Source: Solirubrobacteraceae bacterium (GTDB taxonomy: Bacteria; Actinomycetota; Thermoleophilia; Solirubrobacterales; Solirubrobacteraceae). From it: a stretch of DNA of 35,754 bases. This document shows positions 15,270 through 22,099 of this stretch, in pieces. Under the pieces are notes generated by a model, which searched no databases, had not been told where the DNA came from, and saw only the letters and a program-made list of their open reading frames with translations. Both the position numbers and the translations under genes were made by a program. The stretch lies in NCBI GenBank assembly GCA_016462625.1, contig JAEMSV010000041.1:1-35754 (forward strand), read 5' to 3'. Positions within the stretch are counted from its first letter, which is position 1. Each line of letters starts with the position of its first letter.

Positions 15270-16544
15270 ATGTCCAGCGAGCGCGGTCAGGCCACCCTCG
15301 AGTACGTCGCCGTCATCGCGCTCGTGACCGTGATCGTCGCTGTGGGCAGCGTCGCGACGTATGCGCCCGGCTACGCGAACGCGACCGTCGGCGGCTTCCG
15401 CAAGGCGCTCTGCATCGTCGCCGGCCGGGAGTGTCGCTCGCTCGACGAGCAGCCGTGCGTGGTGCGGTCGCAGTCCGCCGACAAGACGCTCTCGGCCGAC
15501 ATCGCCTTCGTCCGCCTGCAGGACGGTCGCCTGCTGCTGCAGGAGCGGCTGTCCGACGGGCGGATCCGCATCACGGTCACCGACAAGTCGAAGGCCGGCG
15601 GGGAGGTCGGGATCGGGGTCGACGCCGACGTGCATCTCGGCCCGCTCGAGCTCGACGCCTCGCTGCAGGCGAACGCGACGCTGCTCGGCCTGTACGGCCG
15701 CGGCAAGACGTACGTCGTGCGCGATGCAGGGGCAGCGCGGAAACTCGTTCGCCGGATCGAGGATGACCGCGCGCCGGAGCCGGAGGTCTCGTTCCACGAG
15801 GGCGGACTGGAGCTGGACGGGTCGGCGACGGCGGGCGTCGAGGCGAGCGTGGGCGGGAAGGTCAGCGGCGGCAAACAGGACAAGAAGGACGCGAAGGACG
15901 AGGACGCAAAGGACGACGGCACCGAGGTGGGCACCAGCGCGCTGGCGGAGGCGAAGGTGGGCGTGACGGCAGCGCTCACGCGGGCGATCGGGCGGCGGGT
16001 GAACCACCGGACGGGGGAGACCACCTGGTACCTGGCGGCGGACAACCAGGTCGGTGCGTCGGCGGGTGTGACCCGGGTGGGGGAGGCGAACGCGGCGGCC
16101 CGCGGCGCGGGGATGGTCACGGTCACGACCGATCGAAAGGGCCGCCCGGTCGATGTCGGGTTCCTCGGGGCGTACTCGGCGAGCGCCGGGTACGCGATGA
16201 AGAGCGGCCCGAACGGGGCGGTGGGGACCGGGCGGCACGAGGTCGAGATCCACGCCGACCCGGACGATCCGGCGATCCTCGCGGCACTCGGGGCCTGGCG
16301 CGGCTCGCCGGCGAGTCCTGCGGCGATGTCCGATCTCGTGCGCTCGCTGCACGACAACGGCCGGGTCGACAAGCGCACCTACGTGGTGGACGACGACGAG
16401 AAGGGCGCGTCGGGTTCGATCGCGCTGGGCCTCAAGCTCGGCGGCGGCTACACCGAGCGCACCGAGCGCGCCCGGCTTACGCAGGCGAGCACGAAGCCGC
16501 CGGGCGGGATCTGGGAGCGGCGGTTCGACTGCGTCGAGGCCTGA
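15270..16544 (+). CDS. type IV pilin-like protein with a large C-terminal domain
   Basis: 424 residues from the ATG at 15270. The N-terminus MSSERG-QATLEYVAVIALV is a type IV prepilin signal: cleavage after Gly6, then Glu at +5, then a hydrophobic helix (YVAVIALVTVIVAVGSVA), as in Flp/Tad pilins and pseudopilins. Unlike the short Flp pilins (~50-70 residues), almost 400 residues follow. They include a Lys/Asp-rich low-complexity stretch (GGKQDKKDAKDEDAKDDG, around 205-225) and Gly/Ala/Val-rich strand-like segments (ASVGGKVSGG, VGASAGVTRVGE, SIALGLKLGGGY). The C-terminal part is unrecognised. No Tad assembly genes are nearby, so this is an orphan placed between imuB and dnaE2. It ends 24 bp before the dnaE2 SOS box. 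A structured leader precedes it. Confidence 0.8.
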   Translation: MSSERGQATLEYVAVIALVTVIVAVGSVATYAPGYANATVGGFRKALCIVAGRECRSLDEQPCVVRSQSADKTLSADIAFVRLQDGRLLLQERLSDGRIRITVTDKSKAGGEVGIGVDADVHLGPLELDASLQANATLLGLYGRGKTYVVRDAGAARKLVRRIEDDRAPEPEVSFHEGGLELDGSATAGVEASVGGKVSGGKQDKKDAKDEDAKDDGTEVGTSALAEAKVGVTAALTRAIGRRVNHRTGETTWYLAADNQVGASAGVTRVGEANAAARGAGMVTVTTDRKGRPVDVGFLGAYSASAGYAMKSGPNGAVGTGRHEVEIHADPDDPAILAALGAWRGSPASPAAMSDLVRSLHDNGRVDKRTYVVDDDEKGASGSIALGLKLGGGYTERTERARLTQASTKPPGGIWERRFDCVEA

Positions 16545-16563
16545 TCTCCGCACCGTCGGCCAT

Positions 16564-16587
16564 CCATGCGAACATGTGTTCGCATGG
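16564..16587. promoter_or_regulatory. extended LexA operator (SOS box) containing the dnaE2 start codon
   Basis: CGAAC-ATGT-GTTCG (16569-16582) is flanked so that CCATGCGAACA and TGTTCGCATGG form a perfect 11-bp inverted repeat around a central TG. The dnaE2 ATG (16584-16586) lies inside the right arm. This means direct LexA control of dnaE2 and probably a leaderless transcript. Confidence 0.93.
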
Positions 16588-19500
16588 AGTACGTCGAGCT
16601 GCACGCCCATTCCGCCTTCTCGTTCTTGGACGGCGCCTCGCTGCCCGACGAGCTGGCGCGGCAGGCGGCGGAGCTCGGCTATGAGACGTTCGCGCTGACC
16701 GACCACGACGGCCTGTACGGCTCCATGGAGTTCGCACAGGCGGCCGCGGCGGCCGGGGTGCGGGCGATCCACGGCGCGGAGGTCACGGTCCGCGATCGCG
16801 CGGACGATCCTCACCCCGCTCGTCACCTCACGCTCCTCGTGCGCGATGAGACGGGCTGGAGCAACCTGTGCCGGCTCCTCACCCGCGCGCACGCGCATAC
16901 GCGCGACAGCCCTAGACGGGTGCGCAGTGAGCCCGCGCTTCTGCTGGACGATCTCGCCGATCGCGCCGAGGGGCTCGTGTGCCTGTCGGGCTGCGCCGAG
17001 CACGGCGTGCGCGACGAGCCGACGATGCGGCGGCTGCGTGAGCTCTTCGGGACCGAGAACTTCCGCGTGGAGCTCCAGCGGCCCATGCTCGCGCACGACC
17101 GCGCGCGCAACCGCGGTCTCGCGTCGCTGGCCCGGCGGTTGGAGATCCCGACGGTCGCGACGGGCAACGTCCACGCGCACTCGCGCGAGCGGGCGTACCT
17201 GCAGGACGCGTTCGTCGCGGTTCGCAGCGGGCAGACGCTTGACGCCTCCGAGCCGCTGCGCCGCGGCAACCACAGCCACGTCCTCGCTCCGCCCGCCGCG
17301 ATGGCTGCGCGCTTCGCCGACCATCCCGAGGCCGTCGCCGAGACCGTCCGGCTGGCCGAGACGCTGCGGTTCGATCTGCGCAGCGATCTCGGCTACCGCT
17401 ACCCCGGCGAGGAGAACCTGACGGCGGCGCGGGATCTCGCGCAGATCTGCGGCGAGCGGCTGCAGGAGCGGTACCCGCCCGGCCATCCGCGGCGCGATCA
17501 GGCACTCGCCCGCCTCGACGAGGAGCTCGCGATCATCGAGCGGCTCGGCCTCGCCGGGTTCTTCCTCCTGCATCGCGACCTGCTCGAGCTTGCGCGTGAG
17601 GTGGCGGTGGAGGTGCGCGGTCCCGACACGGTGCGGGCGCTGCTGCCGCCGGGTCGTGGCCGTGGCTCGTCGGTGTCGTCGATCGTCTGTTACCTCACGG
17701 GCCTGTCGCACGTCGACCCGCTCGTCGCCGAGCTCGGACTCGGGCGGTTCCTCAACGACGACCTGCAGTCGCTGCCGGACATCGATCTCGACTTTCCCCG
17801 GGACATCCGCGCCAAGCTGATCCCGCGCGTGCATGAGCGCTACGGCCGCGAGCACTCCGCGCTTGTCGCAGCCTTCCCGACGTACCGGGCCCGCGGGGCG
17901 ATCCGCGATCTCGGCAAGGCGCTCGGACTGCCGCCGGGGGAGATCGAACGGGTGGCACGGGGCTCGGAGGGCTGGTCGGCGCGCAACGTCGGGCAGGACA
18001 TCGCCACGGCGCTCGGGCGGGTGCCGACCGGAAGCCAATCCCGCCCACCCGAGGCGCCGCTCACCCGATGGGAGTGGCTGGCCCGCCTCTCCGACGAGGC
18101 CTATGGCCTGCCGCGGCATCTGTCCCAGCACTCCGGCGGCATGATCGTCGCGACCCGGCCGCTGGTCGACTGCGTCCCGCTCGTGCCCGCCGCGATGGAG
18201 GGCCGGCAGATGGCCCATTGGGACAAGGACTCGTGCGCGGACGCGGGCTTCTTGAAGATCGACCTGCTCGGGCTCGGGATGCTGTCGTGCGTCGAGCGCT
18301 GCGTGGAGCTCATTCACACGCGGCGCGGCGAGCGGGTCGATCTCTCCCGCGTGCCGCTCGACGACACCGACACCTACGACGCGATCACGACGGCCGACAC
18401 CACGGGCGTCTTCCAGATCGAGTCGCGCGCGCAGATGGCGTCGCTGCTGCGCACGCGGCCCCGATCGCTGGAGGAGCTGACGATCCAGGTCGCGATCGTC
18501 CGGCCGGGCCCGATCGTCGGCGGGGCGGTGAATCCGTACATCGACCGACTGCAGCGGCTGCGCGTCGACCCGTCGTTCGAGGTCCCGTACCTGCACCACT
18601 CGCTGCGCGGGCCGCTGGGGGAGACACTCGGGACGATCATCTTCCAGGATCAGGTCATCGAGGTCTCGCAGGCGTTCGCGGGCTTCACCCCCGGTCAGGC
18701 GGAGGGGCTGCGCCGTGCGATGAGCCGCAAGCGCTCGGAGGCCGCGATCGAGGCCCACCACAAGGCGTTCGTCGAGGGCGCGCAGCGCACGCACCCGGAC
18801 GTGACGGCCGCGCAGGCCGAGGCGGTCTTCTCGATGGTCGCGGGTTTCTCGGGCTTCGGCTTCCCCAAGGCGCACGCCGCTGCGTTCGGGCTGTTGGCCT
18901 ACCAGTCGACCTGGCTGCGCGTGCACTACGGCCCGGAGTTCCTCTGCTCCCTGCTCGATGAGCAGCCGATGGGCTTCTACCCGCCCGACGCGCTGGTGCA
19001 CGAGGCACAGCGGCGCGGGATCGAGGTATTCGCACCGGACGTGAACACCAGCGCCGTGGGATGCACGGTGACCTCGGAGGGGCACGTGCAGGTCGGGCTG
19101 GGCTACGTCCTCGGTGTGCGGGCCGACCAGGTCGAGGCGCTCGTCGCCGAGCGCGAGGACACGGGGCCGTTCCGCTCGCTGGAGGACCTGGCCTCGCGCG
19201 CCGGCGCGGGGCGGGCCGCGCTGGAGCAGCTCGCCTGGTCAGGCGCCTGCGACGCCCTCGCCGGCGGCGATCGCCGCCGGGCACTCTGGCAGCTCGGCGT
19301 CGCCGCCCCGGGCGTCGATCTCGCGCGGGGCGGAGGCGCGGGCACCCAGCTCTCGCTGGCCCTGGACGTCGGCGCCGCGCCCGCGCTGCCGAAGCTCGGG
19401 GACTGGGGCCGCATGCTGGCCGACTATGCCACGACGGGGCTCACCGCCGCGGCCCATCCGATCGGCCTGCTGCGCAGCACGCTGAACGCGCGCGGCGCGA

Positions 19501-19940
19501 CGACGGCTGCGGACCTGAAGTCCGTCGAGCACGGCACGCCAGTGGTGGTCGGCGGGCTCACGGTCGCCCGGCAGCGGCCAGGCACCGCGTCCGGCATCGT
19601 GTTCCTGCTGCTGGAGGACGAGACCGGCACGATCAATCTCGTCGTACGGCCCGAGGTCTACGAGCGCGACCGGCTCGCGGTCCGCACCGAACCGCTGCTC
19701 ATCGCGGAGGGGGTCCTCGAGCGCCACCCAGCGGCGGCGGGTGGCATCAACGTCCTGGTTCGGGGGGTCCGGGCGCTGGAGGCACCGGGCCGGCCACAGG
19801 CCGAGGTCACGGACTTCCACCCGCTCGATGAGCAGGAGCGCGAGCGGCGGGAGCGCGAGGGGGCGGCTGCGATGGCGGCCGGGGACTTCCGCGCCGTGGC
19901 CCCGCCGGTCATGAGCTTCGCGCAGGGGCGCCGCCGATAG
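16584..19940 (+). CDS. dnaE2: error-prone DNA polymerase III alpha subunit DnaE2 (ImuC)
   Basis: 1118 residues. The PHP domain is at the N-terminus (VELHAHSAFSFLDGAS, ALTDHDGLYGSMEF). The polymerase core contains PDIDLDFPRDIR (about 397-408), the third acidic site in TTADTTGVFQIESRAQM (about 602-618), and DQVIEVSQAFAGFTPGQAEGLRRAMS. Near the C-terminus an OB-fold reads VVVGGLTVARQRPGTASGIVFLLLEDETGTINLVV. The protein ends shortly after the OB region (FHPLDEQERERR, SFAQGRRR), as in DnaE2, and lacks the long tail of replicative DnaE1. The ATG at 16584 gives the canonical MEYVELHAHS start; an in-frame ATG at 16566 would add six residues translated from the SOS box. It makes lesion-bypass mutations together with ImuB. 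A paralogous replicative DnaE should exist elsewhere. Confidence 0.96.
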   Translation: MEYVELHAHSAFSFLDGASLPDELARQAAELGYETFALTDHDGLYGSMEFAQAAAAAGVRAIHGAEVTVRDRADDPHPARHLTLLVRDETGWSNLCRLLTRAHAHTRDSPRRVRSEPALLLDDLADRAEGLVCLSGCAEHGVRDEPTMRRLRELFGTENFRVELQRPMLAHDRARNRGLASLARRLEIPTVATGNVHAHSRERAYLQDAFVAVRSGQTLDASEPLRRGNHSHVLAPPAAMAARFADHPEAVAETVRLAETLRFDLRSDLGYRYPGEENLTAARDLAQICGERLQERYPPGHPRRDQALARLDEELAIIERLGLAGFFLLHRDLLELAREVAVEVRGPDTVRALLPPGRGRGSSVSSIVCYLTGLSHVDPLVAELGLGRFLNDDLQSLPDIDLDFPRDIRAKLIPRVHERYGREHSALVAAFPTYRARGAIRDLGKALGLPPGEIERVARGSEGWSARNVGQDIATALGRVPTGSQSRPPEAPLTRWEWLARLSDEAYGLPRHLSQHSGGMIVATRPLVDCVPLVPAAMEGRQMAHWDKDSCADAGFLKIDLLGLGMLSCVERCVELIHTRRGERVDLSRVPLDDTDTYDAITTADTTGVFQIESRAQMASLLRTRPRSLEELTIQVAIVRPGPIVGGAVNPYIDRLQRLRVDPSFEVPYLHHSLRGPLGETLGTIIFQDQVIEVSQAFAGFTPGQAEGLRRAMSRKRSEAAIEAHHKAFVEGAQRTHPDVTAAQAEAVFSMVAGFSGFGFPKAHAAAFGLLAYQSTWLRVHYGPEFLCSLLDEQPMGFYPPDALVHEAQRRGIEVFAPDVNTSAVGCTVTSEGHVQVGLGYVLGVRADQVEALVAEREDTGPFRSLEDLASRAGAGRAALEQLAWSGACDALAGGDRRRALWQLGVAAPGVDLARGGGAGTQLSLALDVGAAPALPKLGDWGRMLADYATTGLTAAAHPIGLLRSTLNARGATTAADLKSVEHGTPVVVGGLTVARQRPGTASGIVFLLLEDETGTINLVVRPEVYERDRLAVRTEPLLIAEGVLERHPAAAGGINVLVRGVRALEAPGRPQAEVTDFHPLDEQERERREREGAAAMAAGDFRAVAPPVMSFAQGRRR

Positions 19941-19995
19941 ATCGTTCACTTCCTCTTTGTCCGTCGGCCGAGCCCCGGTGTATGGTCGGCCCGTC

Positions 19996-20469
19996 ATGAC
20001 GATTCTCATCATCGCCGCCGCCTTCGTCGCCCTCGCGCTCCTCGTCGTGCTGGGTGCGATGCGCAGTGGTCCTCGCCGTGGACCCGAACCCTCGGGCTCG
20101 AACGCGGGCTTCATCGTGCTCATGGTCGGTATCACGGTGTTCGGCCTGGGCGTGCCCGCGTATGCGGTCGTCAACAACGCCGACAACACGAGCGACGAGG
20201 CCATCCACGGCGTCGAGCTCACCGCCGCCGAGACCGAAGGCCGTGAGCAGTTCCGCCACAACTGCGCCACGTGCCACACGCTCGCCGACGCCGGGGCGTC
20301 CGGCCGGGTTGGGCCGAACCTGGACGACATGCGGCCGCAGCCGTCGCTCACGCTCAACGCCATCGAGATAGGGCGCGCAGGCGGTGCGGGGCAGATGCCG
20401 CAGAACCTGCTCCAGGGCGAAGATGCCGAGAACGTGGCCAACTACATCGCGGCCGTGGCGGGCCGGTAA
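19996..20469 (+). CDS. membrane-anchored c-type cytochrome
   Basis: 157 residues. There are two N-terminal hydrophobic segments (ILIIAAAFVALALLVVLGAM, residues ~3-22, and GFIVLMVGITVFGLGVPAYAVV, ~38-59), then a class I cytochrome c domain. The haem-attachment motif is CATCH in QFRHNCATCHTLADAG (about 93-97), with RVGPNLDDM after it and a likely Met ligand in GGAGQMPQNLL. The domain faces the outside and would carry electrons in respiration. The ATG at 19996 was chosen because it starts the first membrane helix directly; an upstream GTG in the same frame is less likely. No oxidase subunit genes adjoin. Confidence 0.92.
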   Translation: MTILIIAAAFVALALLVVLGAMRSGPRRGPEPSGSNAGFIVLMVGITVFGLGVPAYAVVNNADNTSDEAIHGVELTAAETEGREQFRHNCATCHTLADAGASGRVGPNLDDMRPQPSLTLNAIEIGRAGGAGQMPQNLLQGEDAENVANYIAAVAGR

Positions 20470-20570
20470 GAGCTTGTGCGAGCGCCCGCGCGCCGTACCG
20501 ACCGATGCAGTCTCCATAATCCTCCGCAATATGCAGGGAAAACCCGCCCTGGTACGATGGCAAACGTCAA

Positions 20571-20693
20571 ATCGCCGAGTCTCTGCCGCACAATGGTGGA
20601 GATCGGGGGACCCACGAGTTGGGGCGAATCGGCCGCACGCCGTAGCGCCGCTCTTTCAGCGCGAGCCCGTCAGCTAACCCCGTAGGCACGGAA
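20571..20693 (+). promoter_or_regulatory. cyclic di-AMP riboswitch (ydaO/yuaA type)
   Basis: The conserved blocks occur in order: CGCCGAGTCTCTGCCG, then GGGGGACCCACGAGTTGGGG with CGAATC, CTCTTTCAGCGCGAGCCCG, and GTCAGCTAACCCCGTAGGC. This matches the actinobacterial form of the c-di-AMP aptamer. A possible -10 (TACGAT, 20553-20558) lies just upstream, so transcription likely begins near 20565. The aptamer ends about 18 nt before the ATG at 20712, leaving only room for the Shine-Dalgarno (AGAGGA, 20694-20699); no separate terminator is seen. In this RNA class ligand binding normally lowers expression. Confidence 0.93.
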
Positions 20694-20711
20694 AGAGGAC
20701 ACGCACCGCAC

Positions 20712-21320
20712 ATGGCTGAAACGCAGCTCCGCTCCTGGTGGACTGACGTGGAACACCTCCGCGAGGGGTACCAGCGTCGTCGCGACGCCGACTCCGAGCC
20801 CGTTCGCAGCTTTGAACGGATCCGTGAGCGGACCGACGGGCGCTTCTCCCGCGGCCAGGAGGATCTGACGGGCGTGGCCATGACCGAGCGGCGCGCGCCG
20901 GTGGCGGATCTCGCCCCGGTCGACGACCTGCTCGCCGGCTGGGATGCCGACCGTCCCGCCGGGCCGATCGTGCGCGAGATCGTGCTGGAGCGCGACGACG
21001 CGCCCCGCCGCCCCCGCAGCGAGAGCCCTGCGGCCTCGTACTCCGACGACCGCGACCCCACGGGTCCGCGGGATGTCGAGATCGCCGAGCTGCGTGGCGG
21101 GCGCCGCACCGTCGAGATTCGCGGGCGCACCGTCGCCTCGCCCTCGCCGATGGCCGTTCGCGACACCGCCGCTCCGGCCGTCCGCCGCCGTCCGTCAGGC
21201 GGCGCCGTCGAGGTCTTCGGTCAGCGCCCGGATCGCATCGCCCTGTGGGCGCTGCTGCTCGGGATCGTGCTGATCCTCGTCGCCATCGGCAGTGGCGACG
21301 CCTCCGCAGCCACGCTGTAG
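20712..21320 (+). CDS. c-di-AMP-riboswitch-controlled membrane protein of unknown function
   Basis: 202 residues; not recognised. The first ~170 residues are hydrophilic and charged (SWWTDVEHLREGYQRRRDAD, LERDDAPRRPRSESPAAS), look largely disordered, and include a strand-like repeat (VEIAELRGGRRTVEIRGRTV). One membrane helix lies at the C-terminus (RIALWALLLGIVLILVAIGS, about 176-195), with only DASAATL after it, so it is probably tail-anchored with a cytoplasmic N-terminus. No LysM, NlpC/P60 or Rpf domain is present, although these are the usual targets of this riboswitch in Actinobacteria. Control by c-di-AMP suggests a part in wall or turgor homeostasis. Confidence 0.8.
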   Translation: MAETQLRSWWTDVEHLREGYQRRRDADSEPVRSFERIRERTDGRFSRGQEDLTGVAMTERRAPVADLAPVDDLLAGWDADRPAGPIVREIVLERDDAPRRPRSESPAASYSDDRDPTGPRDVEIAELRGGRRTVEIRGRTVASPSPMAVRDTAAPAVRRRPSGGAVEVFGQRPDRIALWALLLGIVLILVAIGSGDASAATL

Positions 21321-21340
21321 CCGCGGGTCGCACCGCGATC

Positions 21341-21380
21341 CTGAGCTGGTCTTAGGCTTGCGCTGAACCTGTCTTTAGGC
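21341..21380. repeat. tandem direct repeat, possible response-regulator binding site
   Basis: CTGAGCTGGTCTTAGGC (21341-21357) is repeated as CTGAACCTGTCTTTAGGC (21363-21380) with a 22-bp period, that is two helical turns. The repeat is about 75 bp before the CMD-family gene. OmpR/PhoB-type regulators bind such direct repeats. There is no direct evidence of function. Confidence 0.35.
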
Positions 21381-21455
21381 AGCCTCCGTAGAAAGGGCGG
21401 GCGGTGTCGGTCGGATCTCGTCGATCGGCTCCGGTCCCACTCCCCGGAGGACCCA

Positions 21456-22019
21456 ATGAAGACAGCAAGCAGCAGGTTCCCGATCCACGACGACCTCACC
21501 GCGCCCGAGGGCTCCGTGCCCGTCCTGCGCGGAGCCATGGCGACGGGCGGGCAGCTCCCCAACTTCCTGGGTGTGCTCGCCGGTTCCCCCGCCGCGCTGC
21601 GCGGATACGCGCGGATGCGCTCCGAGCTGCGCCGTGGGCTCCTGCCGGAGCCGACGCTCGAGCGGATCGCGCTCGCGGTCGCCGAGCACCACCACGCGAA
21701 GCCGCAGATTGCGATGCGCATGCGCACCGCCCGAGCGGCCGGCCTGGGCATCGACGAGGTCTCCGCCGCGCGCGTGTGGAACTCCTCGGACGCGCGTGAG
21801 GCCGCGATGCTGAAGTTCCTCCAGCCGTTGGTCGCGGGCGACAAGAAGCCTCCGGCGTGGCTGAAGGAGGAGGCGCTCGAGCTCGGCTGGACCGAGGAGG
21901 AGCTCCTCGAGGCGATCGCTTTCGTGGCGCTCGAGTCCTTCACCGCGATGATCAACGTCGCGGGCGACGTGCCGGTTGACGGATCCGTCGAACAGGCGCG
22001 CACGCTGCGGGCTGCCTGA
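21456..22019 (+). CDS. carboxymuconolactone decarboxylase / AhpD-like family protein without the CxxC
   Basis: 187 residues. The start is well supported: GGAGG at 21446-21450, 5 nt from the ATG. The helical CMD/AhpD fold is suggested by LPNFLGVLAGSPAALRGYARM, LERIALAVAEHHHAKPQIAMRMRTARAAGL and ELGWTEEELLEAIAFVALESFTAMINVAGDVPVD. In peroxidase members (AhpD, PA0269) the conserved helix reads ExxCxxC with a His further on; here it reads EHHHAKP, so both redox cysteines are absent. It is therefore unlikely to be an alkylhydroperoxidase. It might act as a decarboxylase or hydrolase, or be non-enzymatic. It is followed by a strong terminator before glnA. Confidence 0.85.
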   Translation: MKTASSRFPIHDDLTAPEGSVPVLRGAMATGGQLPNFLGVLAGSPAALRGYARMRSELRRGLLPEPTLERIALAVAEHHHAKPQIAMRMRTARAAGLGIDEVSAARVWNSSDAREAAMLKFLQPLVAGDKKPPAWLKEEALELGWTEEELLEAIAFVALESFTAMINVAGDVPVDGSVEQARTLRAA

Positions 22020-22031
22020 CCGCCCGACCAC

Positions 22032-22068
22032 CCGCACCGCCTGCGCCTTGGACCGCATGGCGGTGCGG
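22032..22068 (+). terminator. terminator between the CMD-family gene and glnA
   Basis: CCGCACCGCC-TGCG and CGCA-T-GGCGGTGCGG form a 14-bp stem with one bulged T and an 8-nt loop (22046-22053). GTGCGTTTAC follows about 8 nt later. This would separate the transcripts of the two genes. Confidence 0.75.
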
Positions 22069-22099
22069 CCGTTGCCGTGCGTTTACTAGGGTCCGGTCC

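Noticed and set aside
15000..19085. Open frame of 1361 codons on the minus strand
   Set aside because: It is antisense to dnaE2 and the pilin-like gene, Arg/Ala/Pro/His-rich, and has no domains; long antisense frames are common in GC-rich DNA.
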